Notes under the pieces: model-generated
Told to the model about the DNA's origin: nothing
Seen by the model: only the letters and a program-made list of their open reading frames with translations
The model's database searches: none
Origin: an uncultured bacterium
GTDB taxonomy: Bacteria > Elusimicrobiota > Elusimicrobia > Elusimicrobiales > Elusimicrobiaceae
Reading direction: 5' to 3'
NCBI GenBank assembly: GCA_949291545.1
Contig: CASEWB010000007.1
Coordinates: 1 to 64,000 of the forward strand
DNA: 64,000 nucleotides
Translations under genes and position numbers: made by a program
Shown: piece after piece, positions 38,713 to 47,883 of the stretch
How positions within the stretch are numbered: the first letter of the stretch is position 1
How the letters are laid out: the number at the start of each line of letters is the position of its first letter

Positions 38713-39633
38713 TTATTTGGCCAAGATGTGGGCGTGGTCCAAAGAAGCCGGCTCCGGGTGAATGGTAACCAGCGTTTGCGGCCCGAAAGATTGCTGGAGG
38801 GCTTGTTCCATTTTGTCCGTAGCATCGTGCACGCGCTTTAGGTTCCACGCGTCCGGCAGATAAACGTGAAATTCCAAGCACGCGTATCCGCCAATTTTGC
38901 GGGTTTTAATGTTGTGCGCGCAGGCTTCCGGTTCCGCTTGGCGGCAAATTTGTATGATGGTTTTTTCGGCCTGGGCGCCTAAGGATTTGTCCAAAAGCTC
39001 CTGCCCGGCTGTTTTTAAAATATTCCAAGCCACTTCAAAAATAAAAAAGCTTACCACCACAGCGGCCAGCGGGTCCAGCGCGGTCCATTTGTTCCCCAAA
39101 AAGTACGCGCCGCCAATACCCAACAGCGTGCCGATGGAGCTCATTGCGTCCGATCGGTGGTGCCAGGAGTTGGCTTCCAAGGCTGAACTGCCAATTTGTT
39201 TGGCGGCTTTTAGCGTGTAGCGGTATAACCATTCTTTAATAATAATGGATAGCACCGCCGTCCACAGTGCTATGGCGTGCGGGCGGGCAATCGCGCCGCC
39301 TTCGGCCAGCCGGATAATATCCGTCAGCCCGTTGTAAAGGATTTTGGCCCCTACCGCTAACAGCGCCACTGCAATAACCAGGGTGGCCATTGTTTCAAAG
39401 CGGCCGTGCCCGTAGGCGTGGTCCTGGTCGGCTGGCCGGGCCGAAAATTTTAAACTGACGAGCACTACAATGTCCGTCAGCGAGTCGGACAGCGAATGTA
39501 CCGCGTCCGCCACCATGGCGGAACTGCGGCCCCAAATACCGGCTGCGAACTTAACCGCACAAAGCGCCGTGTTGATTAACATTCCTTTTACGGTGATTTC
39601 GCGGGCGAAAGTGGAACGTGTTTGTAAATCCAT
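38713..39633 (-). CDS. Cation diffusion facilitator (CDF) family transporter
   Basis: A 306-residue inner-membrane exporter of divalent metals (Zn, Co, Fe, Mn or Cd) with six hydrophobic helices and a C-terminal cytoplasmic domain. The metal-site signatures are HSLSDSLTD in helix 2 and HHRSDAMSS in helix 5. The metal cannot be fixed by eye. It has no SD and an extended -10 box 6 nt from the ATG, back to back with the promoter of the CpXC gene. Confidence 0.9.
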   Translation of the reverse strand: MDLQTRSTFAREITVKGMLINTALCAVKFAAGIWGRSSAMVADAVHSLSDSLTDIVVLVSLKFSARPADQDHAYGHGRFETMATLVIAVALLAVGAKILYNGLTDIIRLAEGGAIARPHAIALWTAVLSIIIKEWLYRYTLKAAKQIGSSALEANSWHHRSDAMSSIGTLLGIGGAYFLGNKWTALDPLAAVVVSFFIFEVAWNILKTAGQELLDKSLGAQAEKTIIQICRQAEPEACAHNIKTRKIGGYACLEFHVYLPDAWNLKRVHDATDKMEQALQQSFGPQTLVTIHPEPASLDHAHILAK

Positions 39634-39639
39634 ATACTT

Positions 39640-39648
39640 ATTTTATCA
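39640..39648 (-). promoter_or_regulatory. Extended -10 box directly upstream of the CDF gene
   Basis: On the minus strand TGA-TAAAAT, then AAGTAT, then the ATG: 6-nt spacing, no SD. Confidence 0.5.
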
Positions 39649-39696
39649 TTTTCAAATTATCGGGGATAAATCGAAGTAGCCAAACTAATGTTTTTT

Positions 39697-39705
39697 TGCT
39701 ATAAA
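39697..39705 (+). promoter_or_regulatory. Extended -10 box directly upstream of the CpXC gene
   Basis: TGC-TATAAA ends 8 nt before the ATG at 39714, with no SD in between. Confidence 0.5.
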
Positions 39706-39713
39706 TAATACAT

Positions 39714-40355
39714 ATGAAATCTATCAAAAACGAAGCGGCTGCCCATTGCCCTAACCATTGTGAACCTTTTGATGTAGAATACTGGTCGTTCATCAGCGCC
39801 GAACAAGACCCCGATTTAAAATCCGCCATTTTAGGCGGTGAATTAAATTTAGTACAGTGCCCGGAGTGCCAAACGTTTTTCCACCACGACGGGGATTTAA
39901 TTTATTTTGACGCGCCTTCAGAGCTTCTTGTCTTTGTGTTCTCGGAGAAAGACCGTCAGCGCGAGCCCGAACTGGTGGCTCGTATGCACAAGGATTACGA
40001 ATTAATCAAAACCACTTTGCTAAAGCAATTGAATATGGACTATCCGCCCGTATCCGTATTCGGGCTGGAAGCTTTAAAGGGGGTATTGCAGGGGGAGGAA
40101 GAAGCCGCGTTTGAATCGGAAGCGGTAGCCGCCGCGGCGGCCGCTGCCGGGCTGCGCGTGGTGCGTTTGAAACCTTCGTATGCCCGGGCACACCATTTCC
40201 CTTTTTATGTGCCTGCGCCGGAGAAAGACCAAACGCCCAACGGTTATGCCGTGGCCGCCAGTAAAGTGCTTAAAACAGGTTTGCAGAGCAGCCTGCTGCG
40301 CAACTTTCTGGACCAAATGAGCCAAGAAAAAGCCTTGCCCCCGCAAGTGCTATGA
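39714..40355 (+). CDS. CpXC-domain protein
   Basis: A 213-residue cytoplasmic protein. The N-terminal 60 residues hold the CpXC-type zinc-ribbon-like Cys pairs (HCPNHC and VQCPECQTFFHHDG). The middle is helical and contains an Ala run near residue 140. The function of CpXC domains is unknown. The stop overlaps the start of the CCA-adding enzyme (ATGA), so both are translated together; this may point to a role in tRNA or RNA maturation, but only by position. Confidence 0.75.
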   Translation: MKSIKNEAAAHCPNHCEPFDVEYWSFISAEQDPDLKSAILGGELNLVQCPECQTFFHHDGDLIYFDAPSELLVFVFSEKDRQREPELVARMHKDYELIKTTLLKQLNMDYPPVSVFGLEALKGVLQGEEEAAFESEAVAAAAAAAGLRVVRLKPSYARAHHFPFYVPAPEKDQTPNGYAVAASKVLKTGLQSSLLRNFLDQMSQEKALPPQVL

Positions 40356-41464
40356 TATCCAACATACCAAAACAATATAGGGATCAACTCTACGCCATTG
40401 GTGCGTATGCCCAAAAGCTGGGTTTAAAAGCCTGGGTGGTGGGCGGCGCCGTGCGCGATTTTTACCTTAAAAAAAATACGCTGGATATTGATTTGACTTT
40501 TGACGGAAATCAAGAGTCCGTAGCCGGTTTTTGCATCAAACAGTGGGGGGGCGGAAAGAAAAAGTTTTCCCAATTTGGCACGTTTCGCGTAAACTTGGAT
40601 AACGGCCTAAAACTGGATATGGTCCGCGCCCGCAAAGAAACCTATCCCTACCCCGGTTCCTTGCCGGTGGTGTCTTTTTCCAAAGAAATGAAGGACGACC
40701 TGTTCCGGCGTGATTTTACGACAAACGCCTGGTGTTTTTCCATCTTGCCGCAAAATTTCGGCCAGCCGTATGACCCTTTTGGTGCCCAAAAAGATATTGA
40801 TGCCGGCATCGTGCGCATTTTACACGATAAAAGCTTTTTGGACGACCCAACCCGTATGTTCCGCGCGGTGCGGTTTGCCGGGCGGTTTGGCTGGCGCCTG
40901 GCACCTAAAACCGAGCGGCTTTTGCGGGAAGCGGTGAAAGAGGAATACCCGCTGCTTTTAACCCGTGAGCGTTTTTGCCACGAGTTTTTAAAAGTATTGG
41001 AAGAACCTCGTGTAAAAGAAATTTTTGCATTAATGGAAAAGTACGATATGCTCAAATTTGCTTGGCCCGGTGTGCAGTGGAACGAAGCGTTGTTAAAAAC
41101 TGCTGACCCGTTGGTTCGGGTGGGGATTTTGGTCTGCTTGTTGGGCGCCAGTGGGGAAGACTTTTTGCGTACCCTGCATCTGCCTAAAGAACCGGCACAG
41201 GCTATTTTAGGAGCGTGGAAAATTGCGCAGGAACAGATGTGCCCTTTGGCTGCGCTGCTTCCCTTGCAGCGGGAAATTTTGCAAGCGGTTTTACCCAGTT
41301 TGCCGGAGGCCGCTTTAGAGCCGTGCTTTGTACGCGGCGGGGAACTGAAGGATTTGGGGTTGGCCGGAAGGCGTATCTCCGGCGCGCTGGACCGGGTGCG
41401 CAAAGCGCAGTTCACGGGTAAAATAAAAAACCGTGAAGAAGCGTTGGAGTTTTTAAAGCAATAA
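40352..41464 (+). CDS. cca: CCA tRNA nucleotidyltransferase / poly(A) polymerase family
   Basis: A 370-residue class II nucleotidyltransferase. It has WVVGGAVRDFYL, the catalytic D-x-D in NTLDIDLTF, RRDFTTNAW and the DDPTRMFRAVRFAGRF motif of the neck region. All three tRNA genes in this window lack an encoded CCA end, so a CCA-adding enzyme is needed; CCA and poly(A) activity cannot be told apart by eye. It is coupled to the CpXC gene and ends at a clear terminator. Confidence 0.88.
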   Translation: MISNIPKQYRDQLYAIGAYAQKLGLKAWVVGGAVRDFYLKKNTLDIDLTFDGNQESVAGFCIKQWGGGKKKFSQFGTFRVNLDNGLKLDMVRARKETYPYPGSLPVVSFSKEMKDDLFRRDFTTNAWCFSILPQNFGQPYDPFGAQKDIDAGIVRILHDKSFLDDPTRMFRAVRFAGRFGWRLAPKTERLLREAVKEEYPLLLTRERFCHEFLKVLEEPRVKEIFALMEKYDMLKFAWPGVQWNEALLKTADPLVRVGILVCLLGASGEDFLRTLHLPKEPAQAILGAWKIAQEQMCPLAALLPLQREILQAVLPSLPEAALEPCFVRGGELKDLGLAGRRISGALDRVRKAQFTGKIKNREEALEFLKQ

Positions 41465-41485
41465 TGGAGAGCGAAAATTATTATT

Positions 41486-41509
41486 TTCCCGGGAAACCGG
41501 GAATTTTTT
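41486..41509 (+). terminator. Terminator of the CpXC-cca operon
   Basis: TTCCCGG-GAAA-CCGGGAA followed by T6, 22 bp after the cca stop. Confidence 0.9.
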
Positions 41510-41554
41510 GCTTTTAAAACCGACTGAAGTTTGTAAGAATAGGGCGTATAAAAT

Positions 41555-41623
41555 ACGGCCGGCTGGTTAAGCCGGCCGTCGGTTCCTCAAGTAAAAAGAA
41601 AGGGAAAAGCCCTTTCTTTTTAC
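41555..41623. terminator. Two further strong hairpins in the 475-bp gap
   Basis: The gap 41465-41939 has no ORF of note. It holds ACGGCCGGCT/AGCCGGCCGT (41555-41579) and a perfect 14-bp stem GTAAAAAGAAAGGG/CCCTTTCTTTTTAC (41591-41623), which can terminate from either side. From 41640 to 41790 it is A/T-rich with nothing recognisable, followed by the promoter of the next gene. Confidence 0.6.
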
Positions 41624-41794
41624 CCGCTCCGTTTTGGTTTGCTTTAGTTGTAACCCCAATCAATTGTAGTGATTAATTAAGGCTATTTCAGTATAACTAA
41701 TTTTAATTATTATTTCAAGTCTAATAGTGTATTTTCCTAATTTTCCCGTCTAAAAAATGTTGCCAAGCGGAGAATGAAATTGCAAAAAAAGCAC

Positions 41795-41822
41795 TAGACA
41801 AACAGATAAAAAAAGGTAGAAT
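41795..41822 (+). promoter_or_regulatory. Promoter of the orphan secreted-protein gene
   Basis: TAGACA (41795-41800), a 16-bp spacer and TAGAAT (41817-41822). It leaves a leader of about 110 nt before the ATG at 41940 with no obvious SD. Confidence 0.6.
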
Positions 41823-41939
41823 AAAAAAAACGCCCTTGATATTTTATTTTCTCACTTAAGAGTTTTTACGCTGAAATGTTTTATTCCTGTGGCGTTGAGG
41901 ACTTCAGCAAGGATTAGTTGAACCGAACGAGAGTAGCCT

Positions 41940-42743
41940 ATGAAGAAAATCCTTGTTTTTTTAATAGCTGTTCTGTTTTGCGCCAGTCCAACTGTGTATG
42001 CACAAAGTGCCTACCAAGTCCTTCGTACGGTATCGCGGGTTAAATTTAAAGCGGTTCCCTACGGCAAAATTTCCCGCCACCTGCAAGCCCCAATAGCCAG
42101 CCAAAAACTGGCCGAACAAGTAGCTTCTCTTACCTACCCCAGTGCCATTAAGTCTTATCCCCAAAACCGTATTAAACTGAAGGGGAGTGGTTTCTTCCTA
42201 CAGCCGGAAGTCCATATTATTACCCAGTTTGACGCGCCTATTTTATCCCACCCTTCTTCTTTGTGGGGCAGCTACCAATATATGCGCGTGCTGACTAAAC
42301 TAGCCCAACAGCCGGGCGCTATTAACCCCAAATATGCTAAAGAATGGAAGCGCCTGCATCAGGTAACTTCTTATAATGGGGTGCATCATATTGTGAACCA
42401 GCGGACGCTTAAAGCTATTTACGGCGCTATGAAACACCGCGCCGAAGCCAACCAAGAACCTTTCACCTTGCGCCTAGACGAATTGCTGCGCGGGGCACCG
42501 GCCTCGCTGCATCCTTTCCACGGGAATCCAGAGTACAAAACCTTTTTTCACAACCCGGAACGCCAAATGCAACTGTACGAAGAAGGCGGTATCCGGGCGA
42601 TTGTGGTGGATTATTTTATTTCGTTACATAGATTTCACACCAAGCACCCCAACACCGCTCCTTTTATTCCCACAGACGTAAGGAAGAACACCCTGCTGGA
42701 AGCCAAGTTGTGGGCGGAAACATTCCATCTAAAATGGAAATAA
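41940..42743 (+). CDS. Secreted protein of unknown function
   Basis: A 267-residue protein with a Sec signal peptide (residues 4-17 hydrophobic, probable cut after VYA near residue 21). The mature part is basic and rich in His, Tyr, Pro and Gln, has no further membrane segment and only few Cys. I recognise no domain. The context is a single gene with its own promoter, a long leader and its own terminator, just before the polysaccharide operon. It may be a lineage-specific periplasmic or exported protein. Confidence 0.7.
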   Translation: MKKILVFLIAVLFCASPTVYAQSAYQVLRTVSRVKFKAVPYGKISRHLQAPIASQKLAEQVASLTYPSAIKSYPQNRIKLKGSGFFLQPEVHIITQFDAPILSHPSSLWGSYQYMRVLTKLAQQPGAINPKYAKEWKRLHQVTSYNGVHHIVNQRTLKAIYGAMKHRAEANQEPFTLRLDELLRGAPASLHPFHGNPEYKTFFHNPERQMQLYEEGGIRAIVVDYFISLHRFHTKHPNTAPFIPTDVRKNTLLEAKLWAETFHLKWK

Positions 42744-42752
42744 TCCTTGTGT

Positions 42753-42785
42753 AAGCCCTCCCCAAACCGGGGAGGGCTTTTTTAA
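42753..42785 (+). terminator. Terminator of the orphan secreted-protein gene
   Basis: AAGCCCTCCCC / GGGGAGGGCTT with a short loop and a T6 tail. Confidence 0.9.
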
Positions 42786-42823
42786 TAGCAGAACAAAAAA
42801 CAAAGAGGAGAAATTTTTTTGCC

Positions 42824-42852
42824 CTGACAAGGTTTTACTGTATGGTTAAAAT
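42824..42852 (+). promoter_or_regulatory. Promoter of the polysaccharide operon
   Basis: CTGACA (42824-42829), a 17-bp spacer and TAAAAT (42847-42852). The predicted leader before rfbF is about 120 nt. Confidence 0.6.
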
Positions 42853-42978
42853 TTGTTATAAAAATAGTATATAGCCGGTCCATGAAAAAGAAAGAAGCGG
42901 GGTGTTGAGCAATATAAAAAGTTGCCAAGCGCTCCATTTGTTTTTTTATTACATTTCCCGGCAGCAAAAGGAGCGCAA

Positions 42979-43758
42979 ATGAAAGTTTTACTGTTGGCGG
43001 GCGGATTAGGGTCCCGTTTGAGCGAAGAAACTGTTTTAAAACCCAAGCCGATGGTGGAAATTGGCGGATATCCCATTTTGTGGCATATTATGAAGATTTA
43101 TTCCGCCTACGGATTTGATGATTTTGTGATTTTGACTGGTTACAAATCCCACTATATCAAGGAATACTTTGTAAATTATTACCAGCGGTATTCCGATATT
43201 ACGGTGGACATGGTGAACAATACGGTTACGGTGCACAAAACGCGCCACGAACCCTGGAAAGTAACCATGCTCTACACCGGCCAAAACGCTATGACGGGTG
43301 CCCGCATTAAAAAAGCTACTCCGTATATTGGGGGGGAACCTTTCTTGCTTACCTATGGAGACGGCGTGAGCGACGTCAACATCAAAGATTTAATTGCTTC
43401 CCACCAAAAATCCGGCAAGCTTATTACAATGACGGCCGTCCAACCGATGGGCCGCTTTGGCGCCTTGACGATTAACGACCACGATGACATTACCGCATTT
43501 GCCGAAAAACCGCAAGGCGACGGTGCGTGGATTAACGGAGGCTTCTTTGTCTGCCAGCCGGAAGTGATGGATTACATCGCGCCGGGTGATGATGTGGTGT
43601 TTGAAAAAAAACCCCTCGAAACATTGGCCGCCCAAGGCCAGTTGCACGCCTATAAACATACCGGTTTTTGGCAGCCGATGGATACGATGAAAGACAAAAC
43701 CACGCTGACCGCTTTGTGGGAGCAAAACAAAGCCCCGTGGAGAGTGTGGAAGGACTGA
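42979..43758 (+). CDS. rfbF: Glucose-1-phosphate cytidylyltransferase
   Basis: A 259-residue nucleotidyltransferase making CDP-glucose, the first step to CDP-3,6-dideoxyhexoses. The N-terminal AGGLGSRLSEETVLKPKPM and the later YGDGVSDVNI match RfbF/DdhA over the whole length. The ATG at 42979 has AAGGAG 6 nt upstream; an in-frame ATG at 42922 lacks a site. First gene of the operon. Confidence 0.95.
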   Translation: MKVLLLAGGLGSRLSEETVLKPKPMVEIGGYPILWHIMKIYSAYGFDDFVILTGYKSHYIKEYFVNYYQRYSDITVDMVNNTVTVHKTRHEPWKVTMLYTGQNAMTGARIKKATPYIGGEPFLLTYGDGVSDVNIKDLIASHQKSGKLITMTAVQPMGRFGALTINDHDDITAFAEKPQGDGAWINGGFFVCQPEVMDYIAPGDDVVFEKKPLETLAAQGQLHAYKHTGFWQPMDTMKDKTTLTALWEQNKAPWRVWKD

Positions 43759-43761
43759 TTT

Positions 43762-44832
43762 ATGTGGAAAGATACCTATAAAGGAAAACGAGTTTTACTA
43801 ACGGGGCACACCGGTTTTAAAGGCGCCTGGCTGGCCCTATGGCTCAAGCGTTTGGGGGCGCAGGTGTGCGGGTACTCTTTGGCACCCAAAACCAACCCTT
43901 CTATGTTTACGGAATTAGCAATCGGCAATCAGCTGGCAAAAAGCGTGATCGCCGATATTTTAAATCCGCAGACGCTGGAACAGGTTTTTAAGGAATTTCA
44001 GCCGGAAATCGTGTTCCACCTGGCGGCGCAGCCGTTGGTGCGTTTATCGTATGCGGAACCGGTATTGACGTATCAAACCAACGTTATTGGCACGTTAAAC
44101 GTGCTGGAAGCCGCCCGCAAAACGCCTTCCGTAAAAGCTTTTGTAAATATCACCACCGATAAATGTTACGAAAATAAAGAAGTCGCCCGCGGATATACCG
44201 AGGACGAGCCTATGGGCGGGTACGATATGTATTCTTCGTCCAAAGGTTGTGTGGAGATTATGTCTTCCTCTTACCGTCGGTCTTTCCTGTCCGAAGGCGG
44301 CTTTGCGCTGGCTACGGCCCGTGCGGGCAATGTGATTGGCGGCGGGGATTGGGCGCTGGACCGCTTAATCCCGGATTGTATCCGCAATATAGAAGCCGGC
44401 AAAGAAATCGAAATCCGCTCCCCGCATGCTACCCGCCCGTGGCAGCATGTGCTGGAACCTCTTTCGGGCTATTTGCTGTTGGGGCATTTGCTCTATACCA
44501 AGGGTAAAGAATATGCCCAAGGGTTCAACTTTGGTCCCAACCCCGACAGCGTGCTGACGGTGGCCGAAGTGGCCAAGCAAGTCGTGGCCGATTATGGGCG
44601 CGGCACGGTCAAAGTGCACAAGCGCGATAATTTGCACGAAGCAAACTTGCTGATGTTGGACATCACCAAAGCCAAAACGGTGCTCGGCTGGCAGCCGGTG
44701 TATACGGCTAAGCAGGCCATTGAACAGACGGTGGCCTGGTACCAGCGGTTTTACCGGGGTGAGAAAATGTTGGGTTTTACGCTATCACAAATTGAACATT
44801 ACGAAAAGGACATTGTATGGAAAAAGAATTAA
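43762..44832 (+). CDS. rfbG: CDP-glucose 4,6-dehydratase
   Basis: A 356-residue extended SDR that makes CDP-4-keto-6-deoxyglucose. It has the NAD motif GHTGFKGAWLALWL, the catalytic Y-x-x-x-K in DMYSSSKGCVE and the expected length. It starts 3 bp after rfbF, and its end overlaps rfbH by 16 bases. Confidence 0.95.
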   Translation: MWKDTYKGKRVLLTGHTGFKGAWLALWLKRLGAQVCGYSLAPKTNPSMFTELAIGNQLAKSVIADILNPQTLEQVFKEFQPEIVFHLAAQPLVRLSYAEPVLTYQTNVIGTLNVLEAARKTPSVKAFVNITTDKCYENKEVARGYTEDEPMGGYDMYSSSKGCVEIMSSSYRRSFLSEGGFALATARAGNVIGGGDWALDRLIPDCIRNIEAGKEIEIRSPHATRPWQHVLEPLSGYLLLGHLLYTKGKEYAQGFNFGPNPDSVLTVAEVAKQVVADYGRGTVKVHKRDNLHEANLLMLDITKAKTVLGWQPVYTAKQAIEQTVAWYQRFYRGEKMLGFTLSQIEHYEKDIVWKKN

Positions 44833-46172
44833 GAGAAACTGTAAAAGAAGCCGCGCGCAACTATTACCGCGGGGTGTACGGAACCAAAAAAGAATTTGCT
44901 TATATCCCGCCGTCCGGGAAGCTTTTGGACGAAGAAGACTTGATGGGTATGATTGACGCCAGCTTGGATATGTGGCTGACGGCCGGCCGCTTTAACGACC
45001 AGTTTGAAAAAGATTTTGCCGCCTTTTTGGGTGTAAAATTTGCCCTGTCCACCAATTCGGGCTCGTCGGCCAATTTGCTGGCGCTCTCGGCGCTGACGTC
45101 TTATAAATTGGGTGAAAGACGCCTTAAAAAAGGCGACGAGGTGATTGCCGTAGCGGCGGGCTTTCCCACCACGGTCAACCCCATTATCCAGCAAGGGTTG
45201 GTGCCTGTATTTGTAGATTGCGAAATTGGCACTTATAACATCAATGCCGAACAAATTGAGGCTGCTTTAAGCCCCAAAACCAAAGCTATTTTTGTGGCGC
45301 ATACGCTGGGCAATATGTTTGATATGGGCCGCATTTTGGACATCTGCAAAAAACACAATTTGTGGCTGATTGAGGACTCCTGCGACGCTCTAGGCGCGCA
45401 GTGGAACGGCCAAAAGGCCGGTACGATTGGGCACATTGGCACGTTTAGCTTTTACCCGGCCCACCACCTGACCATGGGCGAAGGCGGTGCCGTGGTAACT
45501 AACGACCCGCAGCTCTACCGCATTATTTTGTCCTTCCGCGACTGGGGCCGCGACTGCTGGTGTAAACCCGGCACGGATAACACCTGCAAAAATCGGTTTA
45601 ATATGCAGTTGGGACACTTGCCTTTCGGTTATGACCATAAATATACTTATTCCCACGTTGGGTTCAATTTAAAAATTACCGACTGGCAGGCCGCCTTGGG
45701 CGTTAGTCAGGTTAAAAAGCTGCCCGCGTATATCCAAAAACGCACCGACAACGCGGCTTTCTTAACCCAACACCTGGCCGATTTAAGCCAGTGGCTGATT
45801 TTGCCGGAAGTCAAAAAAGAATGCCGCCCCTCGTGGTTCGGCTATTTGATTTCCGTCCGTCCGGACGCTCCTTTCACCAAGCAGCAGCTGGTGGAATACC
45901 TGGAGCAAAACGGCATTGGAACCCGCCAGCTGTTTGCCGGCAACCTCTTGCGCCAGCCTATGATGGTGGAGAACGAAATTCCGCTTCGCATCGGCAATTC
46001 GGGCGTTTTGAAATCGTGTGATTTGACGGAAAAAGAATACGCCCTCTTACCCAATACGGACTTTATTATGAACCATACTTTTTGGGTGGGCACGTTCCCC
46101 GCGCTGGGCGAAAAAGAACTAACCAAAACGTGTGAAGTCATTCACCGTTTTGTACGGGAACACACGAAATAA
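44817..46172 (+). CDS. rfbH: CDP-4-keto-6-deoxyglucose 3-dehydrase (E1)
   Basis: A 451-residue aspartate-aminotransferase-fold enzyme with PMP and a 2Fe-2S cluster that removes the 3-hydroxyl group. The pocket motif reads FYPAHHLTMGEGG, with His where aminotransferases have the PLP lysine, which is the mark of this dehydrase. Cys residues for the cluster lie in the CWCKPGTDNTCKNRF stretch. It normally needs the reductase E3 (RfbI/DdhD), which is not in this window. The end overlaps the next gene by 1 base. Confidence 0.94.
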   Translation: MEKELRETVKEAARNYYRGVYGTKKEFAYIPPSGKLLDEEDLMGMIDASLDMWLTAGRFNDQFEKDFAAFLGVKFALSTNSGSSANLLALSALTSYKLGERRLKKGDEVIAVAAGFPTTVNPIIQQGLVPVFVDCEIGTYNINAEQIEAALSPKTKAIFVAHTLGNMFDMGRILDICKKHNLWLIEDSCDALGAQWNGQKAGTIGHIGTFSFYPAHHLTMGEGGAVVTNDPQLYRIILSFRDWGRDCWCKPGTDNTCKNRFNMQLGHLPFGYDHKYTYSHVGFNLKITDWQAALGVSQVKKLPAYIQKRTDNAAFLTQHLADLSQWLILPEVKKECRPSWFGYLISVRPDAPFTKQQLVEYLEQNGIGTRQLFAGNLLRQPMMVENEIPLRIGNSGVLKSCDLTEKEYALLPNTDFIMNHTFWVGTFPALGEKELTKTCEVIHRFVREHTK

Positions 46173-47059
46173 TGCGTAAGAAAATTTTACTGACGGGCGG
46201 AAACGGTTTTATCGGCAAAAACATTCAGGAAAGTTTCTTGGCCGAAAAGTACGAAATCACCGCCCCGCGCAGCTACGAGCTTAACCTGGCTGATACGCAG
46301 GCAGTGGACGCTTTTTTTGCCACCCGTCAGTTTGATGCTGTTATTCACGCCGCTACCAAACCCGGCCACCGCAACGCCAAAGATCCTACCAACTTGTTTT
46401 ACACCAATGTGCGTATGTTTGAAAACCTGGCCCGCCATACGGACCGCTTTGGCCGGTTGATTAACTTGGGCAGCGGCGCCGTGTACGATGTATCGGCCGA
46501 TAACCGCTTGGTGCGGGAAGAAGAAATCGGCCTCCGTATGGGGAAAGACGACCACAGCTTTTGCAAATATGTGGTGCATAAGCGGATTGAAAAAATTCCG
46601 CATATGGTGGACTTAAATATTTTTGGCATTTTTGGCAAATATGAAGATTGGGAAATCCGTTTTATTTCCAATGCTATTTGCAAAACAATTTTTGGTTTGC
46701 CAATTACTCTTCGGCAGAACCGCCGGTTTAGCTACTTGTATGTAGCGGATTTGATGCCTGTCTTGGATTATTTCCTGGAGCACGACGCGCATTTTTCCAG
46801 CTACAATGTAACGCCAAACGAGGAAACGGAACTGTTGGAAGCCGCCCGCTGTATTCAAAGACTCGGCGGGAAGGATACGGAAATACGAATAGCCGCTCCG
46901 GGATATGGCCTTAACTATTCCGGGAGCAACGAAAGATTAAAAGCAGAAATCCCAGGGTTAAAATTTACACCGCTGGAAAAAGCAATCCAAGAACTATATC
47001 AGTATTATACCCGCCAGCAGGAAAAGCTTGACCCCCAATTGCTGCTTCAAGATAAGTAG
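46172..47059 (+). CDS. NAD-dependent epimerase/dehydratase family protein (sugar-nucleotide SDR)
   Basis: A 295-residue extended SDR. LTGGNGFIGKNI binds the cofactor and FCKYVVHKR carries the catalytic Tyr and Lys. It resembles GDP-fucose-synthase-like and CDP-hexose reductases. After rfbFGH it would be expected to reduce or epimerise the 4-keto group of the CDP-dideoxy sugar, as abequose or paratose synthases do; the exact product is not clear. The aldolase gene follows after 8 bp. Confidence 0.82.
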   Translation: MRKKILLTGGNGFIGKNIQESFLAEKYEITAPRSYELNLADTQAVDAFFATRQFDAVIHAATKPGHRNAKDPTNLFYTNVRMFENLARHTDRFGRLINLGSGAVYDVSADNRLVREEEIGLRMGKDDHSFCKYVVHKRIEKIPHMVDLNIFGIFGKYEDWEIRFISNAICKTIFGLPITLRQNRRFSYLYVADLMPVLDYFLEHDAHFSSYNVTPNEETELLEAARCIQRLGGKDTEIRIAAPGYGLNYSGSNERLKAEIPGLKFTPLEKAIQELYQYYTRQQEKLDPQLLLQDK

Positions 47060-47067
47060 AGGATAGT

Positions 47068-47883
47068 ATGAACACTTTAGAACAAAAAATGTTGGAAACG
47101 CTGCAGGATTTAAAAGCCAATCACCATGTAATTGGTATCAAAGCAGAATTCGAAGCGGAAGGCACCCGTTTGGAAGAAGCCCTGCGCTTGAAGGAAGTGG
47201 TAACGAAAGCGGGCTTGGATTTGATTATTAAAGTAGGCGGCTGTGAAGCCATCAAAGATATGTTTGATGCGCGCGTAATCGGTGTAAAAGGCATTGTGGG
47301 CCCTATGATTGAAACCGCCTACGCCATGACGAAATATATCAAAGCCACGGAGTTTGTGTTTCCGGAAGATGAACGGAAAGATACGGAGTTTTTTATCAAC
47401 GTAGAAACAAAAACCGGGGTGGATAATTTAGACGAAATGATGGCTTGCCCGGAATTTGACCGTCTGGCCGGCGTGGTTTTGGGCCGGGTGGATATGACGG
47501 GTTCTATGGGCTTGACGCGGGAAGATATTAATTCGGAAGTGGTGTTTAACATTGCCGAAGCCGTCAGCCGCAAAATGCAGAAAGCGGGCAAAAAGATGGT
47601 AATCGGCGGAGGCGTGTCTGCGGCGTCTTTGCCGTTCTTTAAACGCTTGCCGGCCGGCTCTTTAACCAAATTTGAAACGCGCAAAATTATTTTTGACGCA
47701 CAAGCCGCCTTGCAGGACCCAAATGCCGATAAAGGTATTTTAAAAGCGGTTGGTTTCGAACTGATGTGGCTGAAAAACAAACGCGACTTTTACGGAATGA
47801 TTTTTAAAGAAGACGCCAAACGCATTGAAATGCTGGAAGCCCGTTATAAAAAACTGATTGAACAGGCCGGCGGGCAGTTATGA
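47068..47883 (+). CDS. HpcH/HpaI (citrate-lyase-beta-like) aldolase family protein
   Basis: A 271-residue TIM-barrel protein of the pyruvate-dependent class II aldolase group. The metal-site Glu is in FINVETKTGVDN and an Asp in GRVDMTGSMGL. Known members make or break C-C bonds between pyruvate or a similar enolate and an aldehyde. Its place inside the polysaccharide operon, coupled by a 4-base overlap to an SDR and then a cyclase-like gene, argues for a biosynthetic role in sugar building rather than catabolism. Confidence 0.78.
   Translation: MNTLEQKMLETLQDLKANHHVIGIKAEFEAEGTRLEEALRLKEVVTKAGLDLIIKVGGCEAIKDMFDARVIGVKGIVGPMIETAYAMTKYIKATEFVFPEDERKDTEFFINVETKTGVDNLDEMMACPEFDRLAGVVLGRVDMTGSMGLTREDINSEVVFNIAEAVSRKMQKAGKKMVIGGGVSAASLPFFKRLPAGSLTKFETRKIIFDAQAALQDPNADKGILKAVGFELMWLKNKRDFYGMIFKEDAKRIEMLEARYKKLIEQAGGQL

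Noticed and set aside
41758-42932. The 11-mer GTTGCCAAGCG shared by the gaps before the orphan secreted protein and before rfbF
   Set aside because: It is one short match in different contexts with no matching flanks, and is not a JUMPstart element.
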